Under the pieces are notes generated by a model. It had not been told where the DNA came from and did no database searches. It saw only the letters and a list, made by a program, of their open reading frames with translations. Positions 9,007 through 17,981 of a stretch of DNA of 64,000 nucleotides are shown piece after piece. Every line of letters starts with the position of its first letter. Within the stretch, counting starts at the first letter, position 1. This DNA comes from Hyphomicrobiales bacterium (GTDB taxonomy: Bacteria > Pseudomonadota > Alphaproteobacteria > Rhizobiales > Rhizobiaceae). The stretch is from the NCBI GenBank assembly GCA_021775415.1, contig JAJFHV010000010.1:248001-312000 (forward strand), given 5' to 3'. The position numbers were made by a program, and so were the translations under genes.

Positions 9007-9189
9007 ATGGCCCGTCAGGTCGGTACAGAATCCAGAGAAGAAATAGAAGTCACGTCAGAGATGGTGGAGGCTGGGCTAGAAGTCCTTAAGATGTTGCCTG
9101 AAGTTTCGTCAGAGCCTCTAGGGTCTGATCGGTTGCTCGTTGAAGATATATTTCACGCAATGCTCCGCGCTTCTGATGTTCGGCGGTAG
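9007..9189 (+). CDS. Small hypothetical protein (60 aa)
   Basis: The segment EIEVTSEMVEAGLEVLKMLP followed by VEDIFHAMLRA resembles a family of very short alphaproteobacterial proteins with an EVTxEMIEAG core and a C-terminal VEEIYRAM helix. This is why it is kept although it has no clear ribosome binding site. Its last 104 bases are antisense to the 3' end of the convergent gene ending at 9086. Its function is unknown. It could instead be a fortuitous frame. Confidence 0.5.
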   Translation: MARQVGTESREEIEVTSEMVEAGLEVLKMLPEVSSEPLGSDRLLVEDIFHAMLRASDVRR

Positions 9190-9652
9190 CCAGGAAGTTG
9201 CAAAATAAATGTACTAAAAACTTTCGGAGTACGAGCGTTTCCCATTCATCCTCAATTCTTTCTTCTGTGATCGGTGGAGTTTGATTGTTGGATTCTGCAA
9301 AGTTGCGCATTGGGCGAATTTCAAATTTCATTGTTTTTAAATCTGGAATTTTTACCCAATGAATTAGGTTGTTGCGAAACTGGTCAATGGGTTGAAGTAG
9401 TTGTTCGAGTCCTAACCAGAATGGCCTGAATTCGGATTGTTGAGATTGCCGAATTAGATCATCGACTAAGGCGTATCGCGACCGAGTATTTGTCATTCGC
9501 GAAAATATGGATAGTGATTTTTGGGGGTCAACACCAAGAAGGTACGTAAACAAGAAAACCAATTCTAGTTCCAGATTTGCATATTCTGTTAGATACTGGC
9601 CTTTTAGGGCATCTAAGCGGGTAACATTCACGAGGTCGGGTAATTTTGCCAT
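9086..9652 (-). CDS. Hypothetical protein with HEPN-like RxxxxH motif
   Basis: From the ATG at 9652 it has 188 residues, largely alpha-helical, without signal or membrane segment. The motif FRNNLIHW fits the R-X4-H active-site pattern of HEPN domains, which are often RNases in toxin, abortive-infection or defence settings. No antitoxin-like partner (for example a nucleotidyltransferase) sits next to it. An in-frame GTG at 9664 is an alternative start. The 3' end overlaps the small plus-strand ORF. Lower coding polish than neighbouring genes and its orphan status suggest accessory DNA. Confidence 0.65.
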   Translation of the reverse strand: MAKLPDLVNVTRLDALKGQYLTEYANLELELVFLFTYLLGVDPQKSLSIFSRMTNTRSRYALVDDLIRQSQQSEFRPFWLGLEQLLQPIDQFRNNLIHWVKIPDLKTMKFEIRPMRNFAESNNQTPPITEERIEDEWETLVLRKFLVHLFCNFLATAEHQKRGALREIYLQRATDQTLEALTKLQATS

Positions 9653-9739
9653 GTCAGATACCACTCAAAAAGTAGATGAGAAAAAGGGCGATGAGGTTTT
9701 AGCACGGATGCTGAAATCCTCGCCCATACCCACTAACTC

Positions 9740-10198
9740 CTATTTTACCACATCCTCCATCGGCCAGTCGACCAGATGCTTCTCGTAGTCATCGGGATCA
9801 ACATTATCGCCGGGGATTGCCCTGCCCTTCACGCTAATGCCTGCTTCATGAACCGTTTCAGTGCTGCCGGAGACCAGCGGATGCCACCAGTGCAGATCCT
9901 TGCCCTCTCCCGCCAGACGGTAGCCGCAGGTCGGTGGCAACCAGCCCAGATCGCGAACAGTTTGTGGAGTCAATTCAATGCAGTCTGAAACTTTCTTAAA
10001 CCGGTTTTTGTAATCCTTGCACCGGCAAGTTTCGCAGTTGAACAATTCGCAGGCCAGATTGGTCCAGTAGATTTCTCCGGTGTCCCAGTCTTCAAGCTTG
10101 TTGAGGCAACAGCGCCCGCAACCATCGCAGAGCGATTCCCACTCATCAGGGGAGAGTTCTTCGAACGATTTGGTTTTCCAGAATGGTTCATCAGGCAT
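9740..10198 (-). CDS. YcgN-family cysteine cluster protein (UPF0260)
   Basis: The protein has 152 residues. The conserved cysteine set is visible: CDGCGRCC near the N-terminus, then [14 protein letters not shown] and CIELTP...CGYRL. The family is thought to bind zinc or an Fe-S cluster, but no reaction is established. Length and motif order match YcgN proteins. It stands alone between the orphan-gene islet and the divergent penicillin-binding protein gene. Confidence 0.9.
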   Translation of the reverse strand: MPDEPFWKTKSFEELSPDEWESLCDGCGRCCLNKLEDWDTGEIYWTNLACELFNCETCRCKDYKNRFKKVSDCIELTPQTVRDLGWLPPTCGYRLAGEGKDLHWWHPLVSGSTETVHEAGISVKGRAIPGDNVDPDDYEKHLVDWPMEDVVK

Positions 10199-10311
10199 GG
10201 CTCCTATCCCTTAGCCTGTGCGAATTACTTACACCAGTCATACAAACAATGTTCCACTCAACATTCAGGGCTTGAAATTTGTCAATTTACCGTTAGGTCA
10301 ATTTGATGTCT

Positions 10312-10331
10312 CTTTCAGTTCAAACTGAAAG
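10312..10331. promoter_or_regulatory. Inverted repeat upstream of the penicillin-binding protein gene
   Basis: The 20-base sequence CTTTCAGTTCAAACTGAAAG has perfect 9-base arms around a 2-base centre. It lies about 50 bases upstream of the proposed TTG start at 10381 in an AT-rich intergenic region, which suits a regulator binding site. It has no following T-run, so it is unlikely to be a terminator. The cognate regulator is unknown. Confidence 0.4.
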
Positions 10332-10380
10332 CAAAGTGGTGTAAACTACTTGTGTTTCGACAATTGTGGGATGAGTTCCT

Positions 10381-12570
10381 TTGCGTGATCCGTTTGGCAG
10401 TTCAAATAAAGACAAGGGCTGGAACAAGCTTCTGGACATCGATTCATGGATCGATTCCTCACTTTACAACATGTTTTCGGGCGCTTCCGAGAGCTGGGAA
10501 TCAATCACGATATTTTTCCGCCGCTTCCGGGTAACCGGATTTCCGCGATTTCTTGTCGAAATATTTGATGAAGGCATAACGCTCGGGCTGATCGGATCAA
10601 TCGTGATGCTGGCGCTGGCGCTTCCGGCATTTGAGGAAACCCAGCGGGACTGGCGCAATCAGGATGATTATTCTGTCCTGTTCCTTGACCGCTACGGCAA
10701 GGAGATTGGTCGAAGGGGTATCAGGAAGAATGATGCCGAGGAGCTGGATTCCCTGCCTGATCATTTCATCAAGGCGGTGCTGGCTACAGAAGACCGCCGG
10801 TTTTTTGATCACTGGGGCATCGATTTTCCGGGTCTCTTCCGGGCAATGACCGAAAACATCAAGGCTAACTCGGTTGTTCAAGGCGGCAGTACGATTACCC
10901 AGCAGCTTGCAAAGAACCTTTTCCTTACAAATGAGCGAACGCTGGAACGAAAAATCAAGGAAGCGTTTCTCTCGACCTGGCTGGAATTCAACATCTCGAA
11001 GAAAGAGATTCTCAAGCTCTATATTGACCGGGCCTATATGGGTGGCGGCAATTTTGGTGTGGCGGCCGCTTCGCAGTATTATTTTGAAAAAAACATCAAG
11101 GATGTGAACCTTGCGGAAGCGGCAATGCTTGCCGGTCTTTACAAGGCGCCGGGCAAATACGCGCCGCACATTAACCTGCCTGCGGCCCGTGCGCGCGCCA
11201 ATGAGGTGCTTACCAACATGGTGCAAGCAGGCTTCATGACCGAGGGCCAGGTTATTGGTGCTCGTCGCGATCCCGCACAAATCGTCGAACGCCTGGATGT
11301 TGAGGGACCAAACTACTTCATGGATTGGGCCTATGATGAGGTGAGAAGAATTGCTGTGAAGTTTCCAATGCGCAATCTGGTCGTAAAATCTACAGTTGAT
11401 ATGGATTTGCAGCGGGCGGCGGAAGATTCAGTTGAATCCCATCTGCGCCAGTTCGGCAGCTCTTATCGGGTACGCGACGCGGCCATGGTGGTTCTTGACC
11501 ATACCGGCGCGGTGCGCGCCATGGTTGGTGGACGCGACTACGCACAAAGCCAGTTTAACCGGGCTTCAAGCTCTCGCCGCCAACCCGGATCTTCATTCAA
11601 GCCCTATGTCTACTCTTCTGCCATCGAACATTTTGGATATGATGAAAACACGAAAGTGACAGACGGTCCTGTTTGCGTCGTTCGATTTGGTCGTAACTGG
11701 TGTCCACGCAACTATTCCGGCGGTCATCGCGGGCGAATAACCCTCACAATCGGATTGGTGAAATCCATCAACACCATACCCGTGAAATTATATCTCGGCC
11801 GGGACAACCTCAAACAATTGGGTGGAGACCGTCTGGTTGATACGGTTCGAAAAATGGGAATTACTTCAGATTTGGTCGTAAACCCACCGATGGTTCTGGG
11901 GGCAAACGGCCTGTCTGTTTTGGAGATGGCGAGGGGATATGGCACGTTCATGACGGGCGGCAACAAGGTAAATTCCCACGGAATATTGCAAATCTCTGAT
12001 CCACTGGGAACTGTATTGTATGACGCACGTAAAGAACTTCCCAAGCCGGAGAGGGCCTTGAAAGTATCCACGGTCACCGTAATGAACAGGATTTTGGCGC
12101 AGGTTCCTGAATGGGGAACGGGCAGAAGAGCAGCTCTTGATGGCATCCGTGCCGGCGGGAAAACCGGGACCACCCAGGCTTATCGTGATGCGTGGTTTGT
12201 CGGCTTTACTGGCAACTACGTTGCTGCGGTATGGTTCGGGAATGACAATTACCAGTCCACCAACAGACTGACGGGCGGCAGGTTGCCGGCGATGACCTGG
12301 AAAAAATTCATGACATACGCGCACCAGAATATCGAACTGCGGCCGATTCCGTATATCGATAACCCATTGCCAGGAAAATCCGAAGAAGCCACAACTGCTG
12401 TTTCATCTGCCAGTGATGAATTGCAGAGGCCGCCGTCGAGACCAAAACTGCTCACCGACAATGCGGAAGAGGCATTGCGCCGAATTGAGGAAAAACTCCG
12501 CCGGGCAAAACCATTGAAACTGGCACCGGAGCTGGCTGGTACTACGGTCGGGAGTCAGGTAACTCAATGA
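10381..12570 (+). CDS. Class A penicillin-binding protein (transglycosylase/transpeptidase)
   Basis: The protein has 729 residues. A cytoplasmic N-terminus of about 65 residues precedes one transmembrane helix (about 66-84). The GT51 glycosyltransferase domain shows E137 in LATEDRRFFDHWG and GGSTITQQLAKNLF. The transpeptidase domain shows S404 of SSFK, SIN (462-464) and KTGT (594-597). It polymerises and cross-links peptidoglycan at the inner membrane. The frame begins at a TTG and no in-frame ATG lies near the membrane segment except M31, so the exact start is uncertain. It heads a plus-strand run with the DUF1214 and DUF1254-like genes. Confidence 0.92.
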   Translation: MRDPFGSSNKDKGWNKLLDIDSWIDSSLYNMFSGASESWESITIFFRRFRVTGFPRFLVEIFDEGITLGLIGSIVMLALALPAFEETQRDWRNQDDYSVLFLDRYGKEIGRRGIRKNDAEELDSLPDHFIKAVLATEDRRFFDHWGIDFPGLFRAMTENIKANSVVQGGSTITQQLAKNLFLTNERTLERKIKEAFLSTWLEFNISKKEILKLYIDRAYMGGGNFGVAAASQYYFEKNIKDVNLAEAAMLAGLYKAPGKYAPHINLPAARARANEVLTNMVQAGFMTEGQVIGARRDPAQIVERLDVEGPNYFMDWAYDEVRRIAVKFPMRNLVVKSTVDMDLQRAAEDSVESHLRQFGSSYRVRDAAMVVLDHTGAVRAMVGGRDYAQSQFNRASSSRRQPGSSFKPYVYSSAIEHFGYDENTKVTDGPVCVVRFGRNWCPRNYSGGHRGRITLTIGLVKSINTIPVKLYLGRDNLKQLGGDRLVDTVRKMGITSDLVVNPPMVLGANGLSVLEMARGYGTFMTGGNKVNSHGILQISDPLGTVLYDARKELPKPERALKVSTVTVMNRILAQVPEWGTGRRAALDGIRAGGKTGTTQAYRDAWFVGFTGNYVAAVWFGNDNYQSTNRLTGGRLPAMTWKKFMTYAHQNIELRPIPYIDNPLPGKSEEATTAVSSASDELQRPPSRPKLLTDNAEEALRRIEEKLRRAKPLKLAPELAGTTVGSQVTQ

Positions 12571-12611
12571 TGTTTTTTGCGTTACAGCGCTTGTAGGATT
12601 GGACAGATCTT

Positions 12612-13193
12612 TTGCGCCTGTTTTTCAATGTATTCATCGTAATTGTTATCGGTCTCGCTCTTGGGGGATATTCGGCCGACTATTCAATCCAGAGATCGCA
12701 CGGGATCGGGGCCATCAATATTGGCCAATGGTCTGCCTGGCCATTTGTTGGTGGTTCGGAAGTTGATCCGTACACAGCCGCCAAAGTTGCTGCTGACGGA
12801 ACCATCCCTCTAGGTGCTGCCGAAGGCCTCGCATTTGAGGCCGCAATCGATCAAGATGGGGATCTGCTTTCAAAAGAGTGCCGATATAATTTGACTGGGA
12901 TCACACCATCAGCACGGCTTTGGACCCTGGCTGCTTATGAAAACGACGGAAGCTATGTGAAACCGGGAGAAGCCGGAATTTCGTCAAAATACTCCGGAAA
13001 CATTGTGCGATTTCCTGATGGATCGTTCACGATTTCAATCAGCAACTCACCGCAGCCCGGGAACTGGTTGTCGGTTAGCGGCGAGGGAACGTTCAAACTG
13101 ATCTTGAGATTGTACGACACGCCGGTTACCAGCAGTTCAGGGTTGATTGATCCAATCATGCCGACAATTCGCAGACTGGATTGTGTGTCATGA
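12612..13193 (+). CDS. DUF1214 domain-containing membrane-anchored protein
   Basis: A 193-residue protein with an N-terminal hydrophobic anchor (residues 2-20) and a DUF1214-type beta-rich domain (PSARLWTLAAYENDGSY, NWLSVSGEGTFKLILRLYDT). It starts at a TTG preceded by a purine-rich stretch and ends in an ATGA overlap with the next gene. DUF1214 proteins commonly occur with DUF1254 partners and face the periplasm. Their activity is unknown. Confidence 0.84.
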   Translation: MRLFFNVFIVIVIGLALGGYSADYSIQRSHGIGAINIGQWSAWPFVGGSEVDPYTAAKVAADGTIPLGAAEGLAFEAAIDQDGDLLSKECRYNLTGITPSARLWTLAAYENDGSYVKPGEAGISSKYSGNIVRFPDGSFTISISNSPQPGNWLSVSGEGTFKLILRLYDTPVTSSSGLIDPIMPTIRRLDCVS

Positions 13194-13738
13194 GCTGGCG
13201 TCCGGTATATCTTTTGGTATGCGGGTTAATTCTCGCGGGCATTGTTCACATTGCAATTATTTTTCTCATTCCCTTTCTAGGGTCACGAGATGCCGCACAA
13301 CAAATTTCCGAGTACAGCCGAATTGGTCAATTTCAGCTAATACAAGACGGTCAGCAGGTCGGAATTTCCGATCGGGACCCATTTTTCCATCTGGCCGTGT
13401 GCCGCTATGACCTTGAGCAGAATGCGCTGATCGTAAGTGGCATGAAATCCTCAACATTCTGGTCTGCATCAGTGTTTGATGAGCGGGGCCGTGTCGTTTA
13501 CAGCCTGAATGACCGGACTGCCATCAAGAACCAATTGCAGTTGATTGTGCTTAATCCCATTCAAATGGCAGATTTACGCGAACACCAGCCAGAAGATGTT
13601 GAAACCTCAATTATTGTTGAAACATTGTCTAATCGTGGTTTTGTGCTGCTTCGGGTTTTGAATCGGGACAGTTCATGGCGAGCACGAACGCGGGAATTTT
13701 TGAGTGCCGCGACCTGTGGACCCTATGAAACCCGTTGA
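13190..13738 (+). CDS. DUF1254-like membrane-anchored protein
   Basis: From the ATG at 13190, which overlaps the preceding stop as ATGA, the protein has 182 residues. One N-terminal transmembrane helix precedes a soluble domain (HLAVCRYDLEQNALIVSG, FWSASVFDERGRVVYSLND). The pairing of a DUF1214 protein with a short DUF1254-type partner is common in this order. Both probably sit at the periplasmic face. No function is known. Confidence 0.78.
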   Translation: MSWRPVYLLVCGLILAGIVHIAIIFLIPFLGSRDAAQQISEYSRIGQFQLIQDGQQVGISDRDPFFHLAVCRYDLEQNALIVSGMKSSTFWSASVFDERGRVVYSLNDRTAIKNQLQLIVLNPIQMADLREHQPEDVETSIIVETLSNRGFVLLRVLNRDSSWRARTREFLSAATCGPYETR

Positions 13739-13743
13739 TTTTT

Positions 13744-14010
13744 TTAGCGCAGCGTTTCGTTCATGGATTTTGATGTGCGACGGACTTTTTCAACCGATGG
13801 GTTGTCAGTCATGAGCGAATAACGCACGCCTGAAAAAAACAGTATCTTGGCGCTAGTGTCTGACGCGTTGTCATTCACCCGCAACGCAGCGGTTTGCGAT
13901 ACGCGCTCAACTGGAAATCTGACTAATGCACCCATTTCAAGATCCTGCCCCAAAACAATCGAACCACAGTGGTGTGATTCTTCGACGATGAGTTGATTGA
14001 ACCGGATCAT
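13744..14010 (-). CDS. Hypothetical protein (88 aa)
   Basis: A short cytosolic product beginning MIRFNQLIVEESHHCGSIVL, with a basic C-terminus. It lies convergent to the DUF1254-like gene (5 bp between stops) and divergent from the DUF2336 gene. The frame fills the gap exactly and reads like a folded beta-rich domain, but no family is recognised with certainty. Confidence 0.55.
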   Translation of the reverse strand: MIRFNQLIVEESHHCGSIVLGQDLEMGALVRFPVERVSQTAALRVNDNASDTSAKILFFSGVRYSLMTDNPSVEKVRRTSKSMNETLR

Positions 14011-14091
14011 GGTTAACAGCCTGTTAATTTCATATTCGTAGAAAAGTCACGAAGTGAGAGAATCACCTTCATTCACGCGAGGCAAAACACT

Positions 14092-15222
14092 GTGCAGGCA
14101 CAAGAGCTACATCAAACATCTCAACCACCAAGGGTCTTGAGAAACACGCGAAAACCGGATCCGCTAATTGAAGCGAGCGTGCAGTTTGGAAGCAAACTCA
14201 GGCCTACCGAGAAGCAAGTGAACATCTTTAAAGAGCTGTTTTTCAATCTAATATTCAAGGCAGATGCAAGTGCGAAGAGAAAACTGTCAACGGCACTTGC
14301 CCGCAGTCACTACACGCCACGGACGATCGCAATTTTCTTTTCCATGGAGGAAATTGAAATATCTGCGCCGATGCTTTTGTTTTCACCCGTGCTGAGAGAA
14401 CGAGACCTCAACGCCGTGATCGAAAAGACCACAATCTCCCATTTACGGGTGATTGCGCGTCGGACGTCCCTCGAAACTTCCACTGTCAGGAAATTACTTT
14501 CACGTGACGACGATCAGGAACTTGTACGCAAACTATTAAAAAAGAACGCCAGCCTTCAACAAAATCAGGAGGCAATTGACCTGCTCAGCCTGCCCTCTTC
14601 CGCGTTTCAGATTGAGACGCCCGAGGAAGTCGGTGCCGAACAACCAACCATCCGGACAGAAGATGATTTTGATCAACCGGAGGCGAAGCCAACACACCAG
14701 AAGCTGTTTGAGATCGCAAACATTGGAGGCCGGCTCGCCAGAAAAAGACATTCGACTGTTCAAAGTTATGTCGGTTCGTCTGAACTATTTGAAAAGCAGT
14801 TGCTCGAATGTGCTCGGAAGGGTAACCACGCCAGTTTTGCTCAAACAGTTGAAAATGCCTGCGCTCTTGATGCAAGCGCAATTGTAGACATTATTGAACG
14901 ACAGGATGCCGGCATGCTGGCAAGCCTTCTGCGGGCGATGCACATCTCAAAGACTGTCAGTTGCCAAATTTTGCTCCTGCTAAACCGGGATATTGGAAGA
15001 AATGTAACGGTTTTCAGGGCGGTTAGCCAAAAATTTGATGAATTACGACGCTCCGAATGCCAGGCAATTTTTGAAAGGCTGGGGGCTCAATTTACCGATA
15101 GAGCTGCAACGCCAGCTGAACAACCTCTTGCAGAAGACTTTAACAAGGTGCTCCATAATCGACGTGACAGCATTATACCCCACCGTCAACAAACCGCTGA
15201 ACTTATGTATGGAACGCTGTAA
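14092..15222 (+). CDS. DUF2336 domain-containing protein
   Basis: The protein has 376 residues, starts at a GTG and consists mostly of short helical repeats, as expected for DUF2336 (a HEAT-like alpha-solenoid family of alphaproteobacteria). Recognisable stretches are ARSHYTPRTIAIFFSMEEIE and SAPMLLFSPVLRERDLNAVI. There is no signal peptide. The family has no defined reaction and probably serves as a protein-interaction scaffold. It ends 3 bp from the convergent DUF1491 stop. Confidence 0.85.
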   Translation: MQAQELHQTSQPPRVLRNTRKPDPLIEASVQFGSKLRPTEKQVNIFKELFFNLIFKADASAKRKLSTALARSHYTPRTIAIFFSMEEIEISAPMLLFSPVLRERDLNAVIEKTTISHLRVIARRTSLETSTVRKLLSRDDDQELVRKLLKKNASLQQNQEAIDLLSLPSSAFQIETPEEVGAEQPTIRTEDDFDQPEAKPTHQKLFEIANIGGRLARKRHSTVQSYVGSSELFEKQLLECARKGNHASFAQTVENACALDASAIVDIIERQDAGMLASLLRAMHISKTVSCQILLLLNRDIGRNVTVFRAVSQKFDELRRSECQAIFERLGAQFTDRAATPAEQPLAEDFNKVLHNRRDSIIPHRQQTAELMYGTL

Positions 15223-15225
15223 ACA

Positions 15226-15555
15226 CTATCCAATATTGAGTTCAAGTTCACCATCACCAGCTTCTGTCTCGATTATCCATAGATCAGGATCAAACTTGAT
15301 TTGTCGCTCAAGATAAGCATCTATTTCCAGCCGCTCGACATTTTCCAACACTCGCTCAAATTGACGATCACCTCGATCATCAGCCATTGATTGGGGAGCA
15401 GGAGCGAATAAATCCAGAGTTCCGTTCAGATGATTGTGAACCACAAAGAGCGCGCCAGCTTCCTTGGAACCAGATCGCACCACTGAAACATAGGCTCCGC
15501 GCTCACGTTCTACACGCATGAACACCGCGAACCACATAACACTTGTCAAACGCAT
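15226..15555 (-). CDS. DUF1491 family protein
   Basis: From the ATG at 15555 it has 109 residues and begins MRLTSVMWFAVFMRVERERG, the usual DUF1491 entry, followed by GSKEAGALFVV. A TTG 36 bases upstream overlaps the preceding stop codon and would extend it by 12 residues. DUF1491 proteins are small cytosolic proteins of unknown role. It follows the histidine kinase and peptidoglycan-binding genes in the same direction. Confidence 0.85.
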   Translation of the reverse strand: MRLTSVMWFAVFMRVERERGAYVSVVRSGSKEAGALFVVHNHLNGTLDLFAPAPQSMADDRGDRQFERVLENVERLEIDAYLERQIKFDPDLWIIETEAGDGELELNIG

Positions 15556-15587
15556 CGGAAATGCAACCCAATTTTCAAAGCCAACAA

Positions 15588-16358
15588 TCAAATATTGGTA
15601 AGAACCCCAATTTGTACCAATTTTTCCAAGGTATTGTTGTCTGGCTCGCCCGTGACATTCAAGTCGAATCGCGTTTGAAATTTGCGAATAGCCCGGCGGG
15701 TTTGGGATCCCATGACACCGTCCACATTTACTTCATCAAATCCAAACTCGCTCAGTCCTTTTTGAATTTTGGCAACTATTGCAGTACTTGCAGAAGCCTG
15801 TTGTGTGGAGTCTTTCAAACCAGGTTGGCTGGCCTTCGCGACAACGGTTTTCTTCGATTTGGACACCGCAAGTGCTGATTTCAAATTGGACAGCAGGCCA
15901 AAACTTGCTTCCCCGTCAGGAAGTATACCGGCACTGTCTTGATACGCGATGATTGCTTCCCGGGTGGCTGAACCGTAAATCCCGTCAATCTTGCCACCAT
16001 AATACCCAATCCCGGCAAGTGCTGATTGAACATCACGAACAATCGACGAATGAGCTGACGGCAGGGTTCTTCTGACCGGGCTCGCAGTGGGTACGGGAAT
16101 GTTTTTAACACTGATTTTCTGAGTTAAAACCGGATGTGCCAACAACACCGGTTTGCTGGTTACAGGAACAGAACGTGTAAGCATCATGTCCCTCGTCTTC
16201 CACAAGGGGTCAGGATGCGAACCGGATTGTGAATAGAGTGCATTTCCCGCCACCAGTGAAAACGCCAGTCCAAAGACCAATACACCGGTTGTTGAGGATG
16301 GATTTCTGGTTAAAAACCCAATGGCAGATCTGGTGATACGGTAGGGAATTCGGGTCAT
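15588..16358 (-). CDS. Membrane-anchored protein with two peptidoglycan-binding domains
   Basis: From the ATG at 16358, 4 bp after the upstream kinase stop, the protein has 256 residues. A transmembrane anchor (residues about 25-45) precedes two PG_binding_1 domains, one with GYYGGKIDGIYGSATREAII and one with FDEVNVDGVMGSQTRRAIRK. The second extends to the C-terminus. It probably tethers to the cell wall from the inner membrane. Its coupling to the kinase gene suggests related roles in envelope monitoring, which is an inference. Confidence 0.83.
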   Translation of the reverse strand: MTRIPYRITRSAIGFLTRNPSSTTGVLVFGLAFSLVAGNALYSQSGSHPDPLWKTRDMMLTRSVPVTSKPVLLAHPVLTQKISVKNIPVPTASPVRRTLPSAHSSIVRDVQSALAGIGYYGGKIDGIYGSATREAIIAYQDSAGILPDGEASFGLLSNLKSALAVSKSKKTVVAKASQPGLKDSTQQASASTAIVAKIQKGLSEFGFDEVNVDGVMGSQTRRAIRKFQTRFDLNVTGEPDNNTLEKLVQIGVLTNI

Positions 16359-16362
16359 GTCA

Positions 16363-17682
16363 CTATCCAATTTTCTTTGCAAGATTGAGTGGTTGAGCCT
16401 CGGAGATGCCATCCGGTTTTCGCAGGTACACGACTTCGGTCTCCGGATTAAATGGAACAGGATTAGATAAAGCCGCCGTGATTGGAAGGGCGATGCTGAT
16501 TGTGGTTCCCTGCCCTTCGACGCTGTCCACCAAAACCTCGCCATCGTGTAGTTTCACGAGGCCGTAGACGATAGACAAACCCAGACCGGTGCCTTCATGA
16601 TGGCGTGTATGGCTGCCATCAGCCTGGTAAAATGTTTCACCAAGTCGTGCGACTGTACCTGGTGCCATTCCAGATCCTGTGTCGATCACCTCAAGGATAA
16701 TCTTTCGTCCGTGCCTTGTGGCGCGAGAAACAACGCGGCTACCTGGTGTGGAAAATTTGATGGCGTTTGCAAGCAGGTTAAGCAGGATTTGCCGGATGGC
16801 GCACGGATCAGCGGTCATTTCGGGCAAGAGATCAGCGAATTCAACCAACAATCCAACACTTCTATCGGCAGCGATGGGTTGCATGATGTCGATGCAAGAC
16901 TGGATCAGGCGTTTCAAATCGAGTGGTTCCGGGGAAACCCGGTATTTGCCGGCCTCAATTTTTGAAATGTCCAGGATACCATTCAACACTTCGAGAAGAT
17001 GGCTGGCGGAATCATGTATAATATCCGCATATTGCTCCTGTTTTTCATGTGAGACAGGACCTGTTATCTTGCCCTTGAGCATCTCGGAAAACCCCATAAT
17101 TGCGTTCAGCGGGGTACGCAACTCGTGACTGGTGTTTGAAAGAAAGCTGCTTTTTGCTGAATTTGCAGATTCTGCACGTTCAATTTTTTTCGCAGCAAGT
17201 TCCTTCAACTGATGTTGTTCAGAAATATCCCTGGTTAGAACCAAAACGGAAGGGAGATCTTCTTCGTCTACCTCAATAGCGAATTGGGTGCATCGCATTT
17301 CGTACCACGGCTCTTCGGAGCCAGAGAATTCCAATGCTCGCGAAATTTTCCTGAACTGGGCACTGGTCTCTTGACCACCCCATGCACACTCAGACAATGC
17401 GCGAAGAACGGCGACACGGTCTTGAACATGAATGAGCTCAAGAAAGCCAGAACCCGTCAGATCACCGGGTTCAACACCAAGAACAGATTTTGCCTTGCTG
17501 GTTACATGCAAGGTTGTTCCATCGGGTTTGTGCAGCGATGCACAGTCAGACAGGAGTTCAAATGCAGACACGTGCTGACTAACCGTGAGGTTAGTCGCAC
17601 CCGCTTCGGTTTGCGAACCAGCGGCGTCACCACAAAACGTGGAGCTTAATCTGCTTATCGACTTTCTGAACGCGGTACTCAA
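16363..17682 (-). CDS. PAS-domain sensor histidine kinase, cytosolic
   Basis: The protein has 439 residues and no obvious transmembrane segment. Residues about 35-155 form a PAS fold. The phospho-acceptor is H186 in SNTSHELRTPLNAIMGFSEM. The ATPase domain shows NLLANAIKFS, DTGSGM and GTGLGLSIVYGL. The start is a TTG with GAGG about 10 bases upstream; no closer ATG preserves the PAS domain. HisKA of this type occurs in PleC/DivJ/PdhS-like kinases of alphaproteobacteria, but no specific ortholog can be named. No response regulator is adjacent. Confidence 0.85.
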   Translation of the reverse strand: MSTAFRKSISRLSSTFCGDAAGSQTEAGATNLTVSQHVSAFELLSDCASLHKPDGTTLHVTSKAKSVLGVEPGDLTGSGFLELIHVQDRVAVLRALSECAWGGQETSAQFRKISRALEFSGSEEPWYEMRCTQFAIEVDEEDLPSVLVLTRDISEQHQLKELAAKKIERAESANSAKSSFLSNTSHELRTPLNAIMGFSEMLKGKITGPVSHEKQEQYADIIHDSASHLLEVLNGILDISKIEAGKYRVSPEPLDLKRLIQSCIDIMQPIAADRSVGLLVEFADLLPEMTADPCAIRQILLNLLANAIKFSTPGSRVVSRATRHGRKIILEVIDTGSGMAPGTVARLGETFYQADGSHTRHHEGTGLGLSIVYGLVKLHDGEVLVDSVEGQGTTISIALPITAALSNPVPFNPETEVVYLRKPDGISEAQPLNLAKKIG

Positions 17683-17747
17683 AACTTGCCTCGCGAAATT
17701 ATCGTTAGCAAATGTGGTTACACAACGTATTTAATGGAATCCTAAAT

Positions 17748-17803
17748 CCCCGTACTTGCCCCATTTATTGGGGCCAGAAAGCCGAGAATCACCGGGGTTT
17801 TTC
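17748..17803. other. Nested inverted repeats in the kinase-DUF5330 intergenic region
   Basis: An inner hairpin GCCCC-ATTTATT-GGGGC (17758-17774) is nested in an outer pair CCCCG (17748-17752) / CGGGG (17793-17797). The outer pair is followed by TTTTT on the plus strand. It looks like a terminator but no plus-strand gene precedes it. The rest of this 299-base gap contains only AT-rich sequence and the start of the DUF5330 gene. Confidence 0.3.
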
Positions 17804-17981
17804 AATGCATGGTAAACAGTATCTTTCAATTTGTAGCGATTCCGCATTTGTGACGTGAATTCGGACAACATCGGAATTTCCATAAAAGTTTAGTCAATTG
17901 CCATTGTTTAGCTAAAATCACATTTAACAAAAATCAGTTATAGGTTTGCTCAAGGACGTATTCAAACAACAGGTAGGCCCA

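Noticed and set aside
8659-9664. Intact prophage at the orphan-gene islet.
   Set aside because: There is no integrase, terminase, structural or lysis gene; only one lipoprotein has a phage-like look.
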